Origin: Megaleporinus macrocephalus
Taxonomy: Eukaryota; Chordata; Actinopteri; Characiformes; Anostomidae
Direction: 5' to 3'
Length of the DNA stretch: 64,000 nt
Assembly: GCA_021613375.1 (NCBI GenBank)
Contig: CM038702.1
Span: 23,667,849-23,731,848, forward strand
A model generated the notes under the pieces. It worked only from the letters and a program-made list of their open reading frames with translations, was not told the origin of the DNA and ran no database searches. The position numbers were made by a program, and so were the translations under genes. This document shows, piece after piece, positions 35,560-46,600 of this stretch (position 1 is the stretch's first letter; every line of letters begins with the position of its first letter).

Positions 35560-35600
35560 TCTCTGTCTCTCCCCGTCTTTCCCACTCTATTCTATTCCTC
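35220..35600 (+). repeat. Pyrimidine-rich (CT) tract
   Basis: The plus strand is mostly C and T, with a perfect CT run at about 35528-35556. Overlapping Ser/Leu/Phe frames (35224-35654) are artefacts. Confidence 0.8.
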
Positions 35601-35817
35601 TCTGTTATTTCCTGTTGTTGTTCCTGCAGATTGACCTTTAGATTGAGATATTGAATGTGTGTGCAGGTAATCTGACCATCACTGTGTCCAAATCCAGTTT
35701 TGTCTGGTGGGGCCAAGTAGCTTTACAACATCCTCTCAATGTAATACACTCAGAACAGAAAACCCACACACTCACAGAAACAGGCTGTGTGTTTCTGTTC
35801 TATCTGTTTATGGCTGT

Positions 35818-35975
35818 TCACGTGTATGTGTGTATGTGTGTGTGTGTGTGTGTAGACACATGCAAAGCTCCTTGGAGGCCCTATTGTAGCACTTGTTTCT
35901 TTGACATATTCATTTTGCTTTTCCTCTGATCTTTTACTTTCATCTCTCTCTCTCTTTCTCTCTCTGTCTCTCAAG
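35818..35975 (+). repeat. GT microsatellite then CT microsatellite
   Basis: A GT run at about 35821-35853 and a CT run at 35942-35972, separated by unique sequence. Confidence 0.85.
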
Positions 35976-36099
35976 GATGCCAGATGAAAACTCAGTGACG
36001 GTTGTGTAAATGTGCACAACTGCCTGAAATACACTGATTACACACCTATGAATCATTTAGACTGATTGCTAAAACTAGACTTTGAAGTACTGTAATTTA

Positions 36100-36672
36100 G
36101 GTTAGATTAGAAATGGTAGACCAGACAAACATCACCATGCACAATGCCAAGCATTGGTTGGAGTGGTGTAAAGCACATCTTACCATTTGACTGTATGCCA
36201 GGAGATCTCTACCTACTGGAATGCACAGTGAAAATAGTTTGGTGGAGGAGGGATAATGGTCTGGGCTATTTTCATAAAACCTAATGCTAATGATACAGCA
36301 TACATAGACTGAACAATTATATGATTTCAACTTTGTGACACTTTACTCTTTCAGCATGACTGTGCTATACTGCACAAATAGAAACCCATAATAACAGAGT
36401 TTAAAAGTCTGACCTACACAGATTCCTGACTTTCAACCCATTCACATCTTTTGGATAAATTAGAACATTAATTGTGAGTCAGGCATCAGTGTCTAACCTT
36501 TTAAATCCGTTATGAACTAATGTCCACAAAATCTTATGAAATAACCTTCCTAGAATAGTGGAGGCTATTGTAGCCACAAAGGAGAGGCAACTCTAAATGA
36601 ATGCCTATGTTTTTGGAATGGAAAGTCCAACAACGTTATATATGTGGGACAGTCAGGTGTGCACAGGTTTTT
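36100..36672 (+). pseudogene. Tc1-like transposase remnant, heavily decayed
   Basis: Plus-strand marks in correct family order: ccatgcacaatgccaagcat, ggagtggtgtaaagcac, atgccaggagatctctacct, gtttggtggaggagggataa, ttcagcatgactgtgc and gaggctattgtagccacaaa. The end is a terminal-repeat-like segment (ggaatggaaagtccaacaac). It spans much of the transposase from the inter-domain region to the C-terminus, with many deletions and stops. The short segment before the second catalytic aspartate is still visible as VWWRRDNGL-like coding. It is the same family as fragments at 540-945, 17408-17780 and 59323-59500. Confidence 0.65.
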
Positions 36673-37514
36673 TTCCCTGTCATCTATCTTAACATTTTTT
36701 TAAACATGATTTACTTACAGACGTCATATTAAAACGAATGTTAGCAAATGTATTCACCCCGATAGCGTTTTGCTGGTCTAAAAGCTGAAGCTAGTAAAAG
36801 ACTGCCAATACTGTTACTGATGTTACTGATGTTCTACATGCAGATTTGTTTAAGGAGTTTTTTCTATACATGAAGTTGAAAGTAGTGCATTGAGGCTATT
36901 GGCTGAGAGCTGAGAGCAGTGTGCCAAATAGACATGGTACTAGTTCGCCGGCTACTTACTCATCATAGTGGCATTGATGCTAGCTCTCATGCCAAAATGT
37001 TTGGTTTAACAAATCTTCTGGCTAGTCGCTATCAGAGACCACAGTTGTTGGTACAGCTGGAACAAGTCAGCTGTAATACTGTCACAGTTAACTGTGATAG
37101 AGAAAAAAACAGGAGATGATGGATTGACTAGTTTGATATGGGTAATAAAGGTGGGTAATCTGCTAAAGTTAAATGCAGGGTTCAGCGACATAGTAGCTCT
37201 AGCTTTTTAAATGTTTAGATATTTTACATATTTTACTGTATTTTTATTGAGATAATATGGTTAACATGTTAACCATAGATTAATATGGCGGTTCAATTTG
37301 ATTTAAAAAAATCATGTCTTTATGTTATGAGCATAAAATACTCATGTAAAATGCATGTGTGTACACCGTCGGCAAATTCTTTCAGTGTAGCAAACTAAGT
37401 ACAACTGTACTTTTCAAATATACAGGACTGTGCATGATGGTTAAAAGTGAAGAAAACTAAGCAGAGTAGCGTGACAATATAATTTACAGCCAACTTGTTA
37501 GGGTCATTTGTGTT
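36673..37514. other. Unique AT-rich sequence
   Basis: No gene or transposon is recognised. A weak inverted repeat surrounds 37028-37102 but has large mismatches. Confidence 0.4.
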
Positions 37515-37732
37515 TTAGACACAGCGAAATTTGACCTTCGCAATTAAACCAATCTGTGCAGTGAAACACCCACATATACACACACTAGTGAACATACACT
37601 AGGGGGCAGTGAGCACACATGCCCGGAGCGGTGGGCAGCCCTATCCACGGCGCTTGGGGAGCAGCTTGGGGTTAGGTGCCTTGCTCAAGGGCACTTCAGT
37701 CGTGTCCTGCTGGTCCCAGGGATCGAATGTTA
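37515..37732 (-). mobile_element. tRNA-derived SINE, copy B (head-truncated)
   Basis: On the minus strand it reads from a B-box-like attcgatccctgggacc through gcccttgagcaaggcacct and gggctgcccaccgctccggg to a tail with cgctgtgt. The A-box head is missing. An insertion-like duplication of the ctagtg word sits at 37585-37600. The plus strand carries acactagggggcag at 37596-37609, a CTCF-like core present also in copies A and C. Confidence 0.7.
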
Positions 37733-38485
37733 AAAATGTTAATGCTTTTAGCCTAGTCTGCTGTAGCTAGCTGGTTTAGTCAGTCTAGCAGATAAAACCC
37801 AAGGGTGCACTTGTGTGTCTGCATGACACAGTTTAGGACTGGAGAGTCCATTTTATCTGCTACCTCCAATAGAAGTACCTGTGCTGCGGTGTTTGTATCT
37901 GTAGGCCTCTAGCTAGCTGGAAGGCTACACATCCAAAAACCAAAGAACAGGTTTAAATTCTGCTTTCTGTCCCTCTAACACCAGCCACTCGTGTCCATGT
38001 GGAAATACCTCTGGAACAGTTTCTCTTTGTGCCTAGAACTGTTGGCCCTGCAGAGGAATTGAAGCCTTTGCCTCTCGCTCTTACTCTCTCTCTTATTTTC
38101 TCTTACTTTTCTCTTATTCTGCCCCGCTCTACCTCTCTTTTCTGTCTTACATTCTCTCTCACTCACCATCTCTCGCTCTCTGTATTTGTCTGTGTTGGTA
38201 AAGTGACGCTTTAGAGTGATAAGTTCAAAGCTGATGGTGATTAAATTATAGACAGACAGAGAAACAGAAAGCTACTGACACACACATCAAACACACACTG
38301 AGGGGGAGGACAGGGGAAAGAATGCCAACTTCTGAAACATCGCTCAAAAGAAAGAGAGATAGAAGAGTGAGAGAGAGAGGTTGTCTTTCTCTTCCTTCGT
38401 CTTTCTGTTCTGATGTATCTGTCTGCATGAAGTAAGGCTGAGAGAATAGTTTTAATCTTCTGAAGACACTGTGAAATTATGAAAT
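37733..38485. other. Unique sequence with CT-rich and GA-rich patches
   Basis: A pyrimidine-rich patch lies at 38075-38185 and a purine-rich patch at 38345-38385. The small frames here are repeats in translation. No gene is supported. Confidence 0.4.
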
Positions 38486-38487
38486 AC

Positions 38488-38506
38488 TGTCTGTGTGTGT
38501 GTGTGT

Positions 38507-38556
<50 letters not shown>

Positions 38557-38580
38557 ATGTGTGTGTGTGTGTGTGCGTGT
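38488..38580 (+). repeat. (GT)n microsatellite
   Basis: About 90 bases of GT with few interruptions. Short telomere-type words (ggttagggttagggttaagg) follow at about 38730-38750. Confidence 0.9.
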
Positions 38581-38800
38581 TCTGCTTTTGTGTTCCTTCT
38601 GATGATTAGATTTTATTGAAGCAGCTCTGCCACCGTGAGGAGTAACTGTCACTCTCTCTCTCCCCGTGTCCCTATGTGTGTGTGAGTGTGTGCGGGTGTT
38701 TGTTTTCGTATGTATTAAAGACAAAAATGGTTAGGGTTAGGGTTAAGGTAAAACCAGAAAAAATCTGGAGCTTCAACAAAATGTTAGATGCTTTTATACA

Positions 38801-38882
<82 letters not shown>
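38801..38882 (+). repeat. (AT)n microsatellite, about 80 bp, uninterrupted
   Basis: A perfect AT alternation of about 40 units. It can extrude as a cruciform and is expected to be unstable and length-variable. The Ile-Tyr frames on both strands come from it. Confidence 0.95.
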
Positions 38883-38885
<3 letters not shown>

Positions 38886-39235
38886 ATGTGTGTGTAATGC
38901 ATGTGTGACATGTTACGTTTGGATAACATTTAAAGACATGCATACATTTACATACATATATAACAGACACACTATCACTCAAAAAATTAGAATCATACAC
39001 TAATAACTTATTTAGTGTGTAATGAAATCCTATAAACTTGACACTGTATGAGTTATTGGTGAATGACCCCAAACTTCTGAATGGTAGTGTACATAACTGT
39101 TATCACTGTTATGCAGTTATACGGGATTTTAGGGAAAAACACAAAATTTGGACGTGGTAAAATAAATGAAAGTGTTAAATAATGAAGATTTACCCAGATT
39201 TATCAAGAACTACTACTGACCTAATCTTGCTGTAA
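38883..39235. other. AT-rich spacer
   Basis: Nothing is recognised between the AT microsatellite and the telomere-like array. Confidence 0.4.
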
Positions 39236-39712
39236 CGCTAACCTTATTGTAACCCAAACAATTAACTTACCTTAGCCCTAACCTTAGTCAACCCTAACCC
39301 TAACCCTAACCCTTTACTCTAACCCTAACCTTTATTTTAACCCCAACCTTAATCCTAATTCTAACCCTAACCTTAGCTCTACCTTTACTCTAACCCTAAC
39401 ATTACAGCCTAACTTTAACCCTAACCTTAACCGTAACTTTAGCCCTAACTTCAACCCTAACTTTAACCCTAACCTTAACCCTAACTTAACCTTAACCCTA
39501 ACTTTAACTCTAAATTTACATTAACCCTAACCTTAACCCTATCCCTAACATCAATTATACCAATTTTATCTTAATCTTAGTCAAATCCTAGCATTAACAT
39601 TACCCTAAACCTAAGCGTGACCTTAAATTTAATCTTACCCTAACCTTAACTCTAATGATAATCTTAACTTTAACCTTACCCTAACATAAACCTTAACCTA
39701 ACACTTGGTCTC
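39236..39712 (+). repeat. Telomere-like CCCTAA array
   Basis: Degenerate CCCTAA hexamers through almost 480 bases. A perfect core of nearly four hexamers lies at 39290-39312. Unlike the array at 57.5-58.0 kb I see no longer unit. A GT run follows at about 39853-39869. Confidence 0.85.
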
Positions 39713-39964
39713 TGACTTTTATGTCAATTTTCTGAAAATTCAGTATATAACACACAGGACATATTATTTATTACATGCAGGTACAAATATAAATACTATT
39801 ACATTTTACATGGGTTATGTGTATGACGAATGTCCTGAGATTGTATAGAAACCTGTGTGTGTGTGTGTGGTCAGTAAATGCTTTCCGGTGATGGAGTGAT
39901 GATTGAAATTTCCAATAACTCAGCGCTTAATGTCTTTGTCATCACTCTTTGCTTCTTCCTCCAC

Positions 39965-40430
39965 ACAATAAACAGGGAGAGAGGGAGAGAAAGAAAGAGA
40001 GAGAGAGGGAGACAGAGAGGTTTATTTGTTATGTTTGTTCCAAACCTGCAGCCAGTCAGTGACCTGAAATGCTGCTCAGTGATATTTTACCCTGATTTGA
40101 CTTGAAACTACAAAATAAATATGTATTTCCCTGAGTAAAGAAAAAAATGGACAAAAGATTGAAAGAGAAAGACAGAAAGAGTACAAGCATAAGAAAAGAA
40201 AGAAAGACATGAGGAAGGAATGAGGAAAAAATAAATAAATGAATAAAGAGCTATACAAAAGAAAAAAAGGAATGTGAAAAAAGACAAATACAATTAAGAA
40301 ATGAAAGAAATAGACAAGCAAAGAACAAAGGAAGAAAGAGGGAATGAATCAATGAATTATGGAGAAAATAAAAGTGAGGAATGAAAGATAGGCAATAAGA
40401 AAGAAAGAGAGAGAGAGGGAGAGATGCTGT
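39965..40430 (+). repeat. Purine-rich tract
   Basis: Mostly A and G on the plus strand, in two parts (39970-40020 and 40135-40425). Phe/Ser/Leu-rich minus-strand frames are artefacts. Confidence 0.75.
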
Positions 40431-40534
40431 AGACGGTTACATCAGAGGTTTTACAGTGACTCCCACACATGTATAATACATATAACTGGCCTGATGGGGC
40501 TGAGAGACTGCTGGTCACGCCAGCATGATGAAAC

Positions 40535-40760
40535 TTGTCTGTGTGTGTGTTTGTGAGTGTGTGTATATGTGTGTGTGTGTCTTTATCTCTGATAACAACC
40601 TGAACACTGCATGGTTGTGGGGACATTAGTCTACTCTCTACAGGGGAAATGCTGTTTCTACCAAAAGCCTGTAGTGTTAATTGGAAAAAGTAGAAGAGGA
40701 AAACCTGATGTTTTATTGCTGAGGTTAAGGTTAGGGTTGCATTAGGTGGACCACAACAGC
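40535..40760 (+). repeat. GT run plus short telomere-type words
   Basis: A GT-rich run at about 40536-40580 is followed by gaggttaaggttagggttgc near 40720. It resembles the pairing at 38.5-38.75 kb and may belong to a dispersed repeat whose body contains both parts. Confidence 0.5.
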
Positions 40761-40839
40761 ACTTACAAACACACTCTCACACACCCCAGTACATGCTAGT
40801 GTGTGTGTTTGTGGATGCTTTTCTGTGTGATGTGTTTGA

Positions 40840-41055
40840 CTCTGTTAGAACACTTAGAACTGCAAATCAAACTCGGTTGAAAGCGAGTGTGAAACGGTGG
40901 ATTTATGTGCTTGACTTGTAAACTCTGGATGGCAGCGATGAGCGCAGCGGCAGGAAATCAAAGAGCTGCTGAGTTACTTCACCGCTGATTTTCATTCCGT
41001 CTGTTTACGCTTGTATCACTCTGCATATGCGCCCTGGGTTTTAACCACTGTTCAT
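40840..41055. promoter_or_regulatory. Candidate conserved non-coding element
   Basis: A CpG-containing TE-free block (tcggttgaaagcgagtg, gcagcgatgagcgcagcgg, ttacttcaccgctgatt). It stands out against AT-rich flanks. No frame explains it. Confidence 0.3.
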
Positions 41056-41829
41056 AACACAGTGCTGCTGTTATTATAGGTGGAGGTGCTTCTGATGCTG
41101 TTGATGAGGTTGATGGTGACATTGTTACTAAGGCCATGGTTGTTGGTGGAGTTTATCATTTATTGTTTTTGGGGGTTTTTTGCTGCTGTTGTAAAATATG
41201 ACTTGATGCATTCCCTTATTTTTTTTTTTCAAGTATAGGATTGCCTGAATGCAATGAAATAACAATGTTAAATTACTTCATGTTTGATTAAACCATGTTT
41301 ACTTTTTTACTAATTTAACCTTAGTAATTTAACAACATTAAGATCTGTAAGTCTAAAGAAACACATTTAGTTGGTGCAACTTAACTATGTGGGCATTTTG
41401 ACTAGCTACTTAAGTAATTCTCAGAATTCTCAGAATAAATGCAGCACATTTTATGTACATGGACAGTTGGATATATTTGTGGGGGTGTTTATTTGCTTTA
41501 CTTTATAGCTTGGTTTTAAGATTTTAATCAAATAAAACCTTCATAATCTTTTTTTTACAGCAGTATAATTAAATTTCTGTCTATTTTGAAGGTCTTTGTT
41601 TTGGGCTGTGCAGTTTGCTTTGCGTTAATAATGTTAATGGAATAAATTTGATGGAAATGTATGATTTTAAAAAAGTAAATTGGATTTTCTTCTTGTAGGT
41701 GAGGAAGAAAGTCAACATTTCTAAAAGAATTTTAATTGTATTAAAATTTTTATTATGGGTGTTTGTGATATTTTATTTATATTTATATGTTTTTCTCTGC
41801 ATGGCTGTCACTGTGTCAACACTTATTGC
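41056..41829. other. Unique AT-rich sequence
   Basis: No gene or mobile element is recognised. Confidence 0.4.
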
Positions 41830-42250
41830 TCTCTAGCAGCTCAACACCGAGTTACAGCATATCACACTAAGAGTCTCTCGGGCTCCAATAAGAGCTGTGA
41901 GAGGCAGCAATAAGGCGATACCCGAACCTTAAATGATGATGGCAGCGGCTGCAGAATCAGTTGTTGGAGACCGAAGGACGCTAAAAGACAATGAGAGTTG
42001 CAAGAAAATCCTGTCTCTTGGGCCCCACCTCCTGTTCTGCAGCGAGGCCAATGTGTTATCCTCATGTTTGATCCTGGTGGCCAAACTGTGGAACGAGGGT
42101 GGTGACCCAGGAGGTAGAGCATCAAATTCTCCTTCCCTCAGCTCGGGTGCACATGTGGCCTCATAATGAGAGCCAGCTGATGCTTGTTTGGCCTCGGCAG
42201 TGCGAGCACTTTTAAAAAGAGCAGAGAGAGAGGGGGGGCTGAGCAGCAAC
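41830..42250. promoter_or_regulatory. Candidate conserved non-coding element
   Basis: A GC-balanced TE-free block with words such as ctcgggctccaataagagct, ggagaccgaaggacgc and ggtggccaaactgtgg. Overlapping frames on both strands (77-106 codons) have no domain. An element tens to hundreds of bases long conserved among fishes would support regulation; presence of a codon-level substitution pattern would point to an exon instead. Confidence 0.35.
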
Positions 42251-42869
42251 CGAAAGACTAATGAGCTGATGCTGAGCTAAAGCTTGGACGTGAGAAGGAC
42301 TGAAAAGTCATGCCTGAAGCCACAGGGAGGTGGCCAGCTTTTGGTTTTGGTTTAGGTTTGGTTTGTTTGTGTTGTTGTGAGTATACTAATATTCTGCCTC
42401 CAGCAGCCCTCTCCACCTGGGGTAGCACCTGGTGTGCTACACAGAGTTATAAGAAAACAGGAATGGCCGTTAGGGTGTCTGCAAAATTTTGCACAATTCA
42501 GTTATTGGGGTTTAAACAGTTATTTAGAGAAGAGTTTTTTAGAATGTGCAATGGTTCTTTGTACACAAACCTATGGATGTGCTGATGCTGGTTCATAGTT
42601 TTAATATTTCATTTTTAATCCACTTTATTCAATGAAGCCCTACATGTGTTCTGTGTTGTTCTGTGCAATGTTGATAACAGAAAACAATATGTTTTATTTG
42701 CATACAGTTCTGCAATGAATGTATTTTGAACCTAATCATATCACAAAACAATATCTCAGGCAACATATCATCTAGAAGTTTTCTGTTAGGGCTCCTGTTA
42801 TGCACATTTTCAATGTTTAGAATGTTTTTTTTGGGGTCGACTAGAATGGATTTACATATTTTTGCCAGG
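42251..42869. other. Unique sequence
   Basis: No supported gene. Frames at 42310-42598 have no domain. Confidence 0.4.
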
Positions 42870-43260
42870 GGTTCGTCAGTTCCCGCTACAGCCGCCAGAG
42901 GGCGCCGTAAGCCCACCAAGGCAGAAGCTGACAAGGCTTCATCGACAGCACCTGGGGGACGGCCTATAAAAGACCGGAAGTCCCGCAAGTGACTGTCGCA
43001 CCCTCTCTTAGTGACCAGTAAACGGTAGCTCTATGGAGCAAACAAAAGAAGGACTAAAATACACCCCCCCACCCCCCCCGCCCCAAAAAAAAAAAACAAC
43101 AAACAAAAGAAGGACTAAAAAATACCCCCTAAACAAAAGAAGGTTTAAAATACTCCCAAAACAAAAGAAGGGTTAAAAATACCCCCAAAAACAAAAGAGG
43201 GATTCAAATATCCCCAAAAAACAAAAGAAGAATTAAAAAGAAACGAGAGCCTGTGCTTCT
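42870..43260 (+). repeat. TATA-containing segment with 30-bp tandem repeat
   Basis: A CpG-rich stretch (42885-43000) includes ccgccagagggcgc at 42892-42905, a full match to the CTCF core consensus, and a TATA box cctataaaag at about 42962. From 43042 to 43241 the word acaaaag recurs at 43042, 43103, 43133, 43161, 43191 and 43221 in a roughly 30-bp unit of the type acaaaagaaggactaaaaat. Promoter-like sequence joined to a tandem repeat is what an LTR and leader of a retroelement can look like, but no coding part or second LTR is present. Confidence 0.45.
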
Positions 43261-43405
43261 CTATTTTATGTTCAAGAACATCTTTCCTTTGTTTGAGACA
43301 CAGGGCTTTTGACGTGCACCTTTGTTTGGCATTTACATGTTTCTTCCTTTGAGACAAGCCGTCTTTGGCGTTCCCGCGCTTTTTCGGCGTGCCCCTATAG
43401 ATCCG

Positions 43406-43490
43406 GCAGCTCTGTGTTGCAGTGGTGCTGTGGCAAACGCACTCGCCTCTCAACACGGAGATCACGGATTCGAATCCCGGCTGAAGCTGC
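43406..43490 (+). repeat. tRNA-like sequence, likely SINE head
   Basis: It has an A-box-like tggtgctgtggcaaacgc and a B-box-like ggattcgaatcc at tRNA spacing. The end words gcagct and agctgc can pair as an acceptor-like stem, but the T and anticodon stems contain mismatches. This is not a convincing functional tRNA. It is more likely the pol III head of a SINE or a decayed tRNA copy. Confidence 0.4.
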
Positions 43491-43869
43491 GCAGCTGTTT
43501 CCTCTTTTTCCTTCCCTCCTTTGTTTTCAAATTTTTATAAAAGCTTCCACACCACATCTAGCACATTTTCACGTCTTATTGGTGAGCATACACGCTGTTG
43601 AAGGACTGACCATCAGGGCCTCCTCCCCACCCATCACCAGCCAGCTCACCTGTCTATCTGTGTGTGCTACACCCTCATTTACATCACTGTGCCATCCAGA
43701 TGCACCTGCATTGCGCTAGGATGGGACTGTTTCAGCTCACGCCCACTTTACATAAAGCCTCAGTCATAGACTGCCTCAGTCAGAGACTGCCTCTACCTGT
43801 GCAGCTTCTAAAGCTTTGCTATCCAGATTTCAAACAGAAACTCTTTTCTTTAGTGTTTAGTTTATTAAA

Positions 43870-44098
43870 CTGTAAATACTGTTTGACCAGAGGAGGATGG
43901 GTCTCCCCTTGTGAGTCTGGTTCCTCCCAAGGTTTCTTCCTCCAGTCTGAGGGAGTTGCCACTGTTGCCTCTGGCTTGCTCATTGGGGGATATATGTTGT
44001 AACTGTCTGTTTTCAAAACTCTATAAATCTGCTTTTAGACAACATTGTTGTAAAAAGTGCTATAGAAATAAACTTGACTTGAAATAAACTTGACTTTA
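43870..44098 (+). mobile_element. 3' tail of a retroelement ending in AAACTTGACTTG units
   Basis: The segment aggaggatgggtctcccctt, then ttcctcccaaggtttcttcc, then agtgctatagaaataaactt, is a tail I recall from numerous teleost LINE/SINE-type copies. It ends in a duplicated gaaataaacttgactt unit. The body upstream (43540-43870) probably belongs to the same insertion. I cannot name the family with certainty. Confidence 0.5.
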
Positions 44099-44274
44099 TT
44101 TTGGCCTTTCATCTCTGCGCTTGAAAGAGAAATAGCAGTTGCCCTTTTAAAGAACAATACAGTACAATTTTATTCATAAAGCAGATTAAATAAACAGCCT
44201 AAACACAACCCAACATTTTTAATATTTGTCATTGGTGTTTTTAAATTAACTGTTGAAATAAAGACTCTGAATCA

Positions 44275-45290
44275 TTAAGGGCAGATCAGCTAAACTGGAT
44301 GCACTTAGAAAAGCATTTACTGTAACGGATATCGGCCACCGTATTGGAGATGGTAGGCCTCATACCCTCACACAGCACACACGCACGTTCCCTCGGGCCA
44401 GGGCTTATTACTGTAGGATAGACAGAGCGTTATAGGGCGCTGGCGTGTTTAATAGGCAGTGAGAGAGAGATTGAGGGTGAAAAGGAGTGGTGCTCTCGCT
44501 CTGTTTAATGGAGATTTAAAGGGTATGTCAAAGATCCGTTGAAATTACATGCCTTCTGGAGAGCTTTCTGTACTGCATCCACAAGAGCAGCAGACAAAAA
44601 AAAAACACACACACACACCACAACAACAGCATAAAAAAAATAAAAACATGCATAATGAAACGAACATTAAATGTATCTACGGGAATATTCCCTTTCAAAA
44701 CACTTCATCCTGCTTGTCATTTCCGCTGCTAATACCTTTTTGAATTAAAAACGAGCGACAGGTTATCGTAATCCAATTTCATAGACAATCACTGTGCTCC
44801 CCCTCGGAGCACGAGTAGCAATAGCCCGCTCTGTCTGCAAGTTTAGATTGCAACACAGAGGAAATAATTATGCTTCCACACAAAGGGGCTGGGAAAAAAA
44901 GAAAGAACATATCTCTTTGTCTTATTGGAAATGGCAGCGTAAAAATTTGCTTTCATATACTGGGAGCATAGCTTTGCTGCCTTGGCTGTAAACAATGTGG
45001 GAATTTTATTGCCTAACGCAATATCCCGGCTCTGAGCAGAAGAAGAAGTGTTTAATGAACTCCTGCCTTCAACTCGCAGCTGGAGAAAGTGGGGCATTGA
45101 TTTAGCGCTGATTAAACTGGCCATCCAAACCTGAGACAGCTGCGAAGAGATGGAAGAAGTGTGCGTTCCATTTCGCTTGATCTTTGCTTATTAATGCTGT
45201 AACTTAGAAGGACTGATGGCACTTAATTGATAAGTGAGAGTTTAACGATGTGCTTTTTCTGTTTTAAGTATCTCTTTATTTTAACCTGCC
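44275..45290. promoter_or_regulatory. Strong candidate conserved non-coding element
   Basis: About 1 kb without recognised mobile elements apart from a small CA run at 44603-44618. It contains CpG-bearing blocks (ggatatcggccaccgtattg, cctcggagcacgagtagcaa, gcctaacgcaatatcccgg) and homeodomain-like cores (tgctaatacc, ggaaataattatgc, tgcttattaatgctg, cttaattgataag). No frame is exon-like. Composition and complexity are typical of vertebrate developmental enhancers. Function is inference. Confidence 0.4.
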
Positions 45291-45523
45291 ACTGAATAAA
45301 ACTAGTACAAAGCAATGTTTCACCTTCTCAGCGTCATTGTTTGTTGTAATTATGTATGCATGTTATGAAATTGATGCCTGTAAGCAATTCAAGTCTGCAA
45401 ATGTAATGAATTGTTCAAAAATCTACTAATCAATCTACTAAAAATCAATAATGCTTAAGTATAAATGGAACCTATGGAGAAAAAAAAAAGAGCCAAAATT
45501 GGTTTTAGGCTCACCACATCCAT

Positions 45524-45561
<38 letters not shown>

Positions 45562-46600
45562 CCAACTTCTTTGGACATTTGAAACCTCTTGGAATGTTTA
45601 TGGAAGCAATGGGCATCTTGTCCACCTGGACAGAGTAAAAAAAGAACTATCCAGATTGTTACATGTGTAAAGACAGTATTTGTCAAGGCATATCTGTGAA
45701 AGCATCACTGATAGTAAACATATTTTTAAATATTATATGCTGCTTGCCTCAAGTGTTCAGTTTGTTATCACCAATGTTTCAATTAGAAATAGAGATCTAC
45801 GTTACTGGATGACTGCAGTGGGACCTGATAGTCCCACCACAATATCTTGCACCACGGGATTATGTCGTGTTTTCTATGTCATGTGTGGGCACGGGCCGTT
45901 AACCGATCCAGCGCATGCGAGGCAACAAATACGTGTAGAAAATTGCCGCAAACAATAAAAAGTCTAAATAAAAAATGTAATCAAACAATAATAGGAATTA
46001 TGATAGAAAAACAGTTTTTGTGAATAGAGTACGTCATATATTGAATATTGGTCATTTACCCCATACAGGGTTGCAGGCAGTAGTGGGATGAAATGTCCTT
46101 GTTGTGGGCAGGAGCGTTTCCCCCACAGACCTCTAGTCAGAAGTTTCAGCTGATGAACCTGGACGATCCCATCCGGCACAAAGTACAATATGTTCTTTTT
46201 TGTTGTGGGTGGTCTATGAAATTGATACCTATAGTGGTCTTTCACACCAAAAGCTATGACTGACTTTGTCAGAGCAAAATGTTAAAGCACACAACTTTAA
46301 TGCATCGAGTCATTAAAGGTAAGCCATAAACATTTTCCATGCCCCCTGTGTCAGTATACTTTAGCTTAGGATAATGAAGCTTTTGTAGGTTTTAGCTGTC
46401 TGAAAACAATTCCAACCTCTCCACAGTGACAGCTGAGGTAAAAGTTGTTGTTTTGGTTACACATGATGAAAATCTTTTTTTTTTGTAAATCATACGTTTC
46501 CATTGCAAATATATTCCAGGATTACTGCATAGTTCAAATACTCCTCCAAAACAGGCAGAAATGGCATTAAATGGCTATTGTGAAAACAGGTTGAAGACAC
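45291..46600. other. AT-rich sequence with a (TA)n run
   Basis: A perfect TA run lies at 45527-45560. The rest contains no recognisable gene. The minus-strand frame at 45964-46245 shows no domain. Confidence 0.45.

Noticed and set aside
37028..37102. Inverted repeat around an acagttaactgt core
   Set aside because: The arms have too many mismatches to be convincing.
38672..39072. Ile-Tyr repeat frames on both strands
   Set aside because: Translation of the AT microsatellite.
42892..43000. CpG-rich TATA segment as a host gene promoter
   Set aside because: It is followed by a tandem repeat and retroelement parts, with no exon; a mobile-element origin is more likely.
43406..43490. Functional tRNA gene
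   Set aside because: Stem mismatches in the T and anticodon arms and no clean acceptor or terminator; better as a SINE head.
43309..43719. 136-codon plus-strand frame
   Set aside because: It crosses the tRNA-like segment and retroelement body; no domain.
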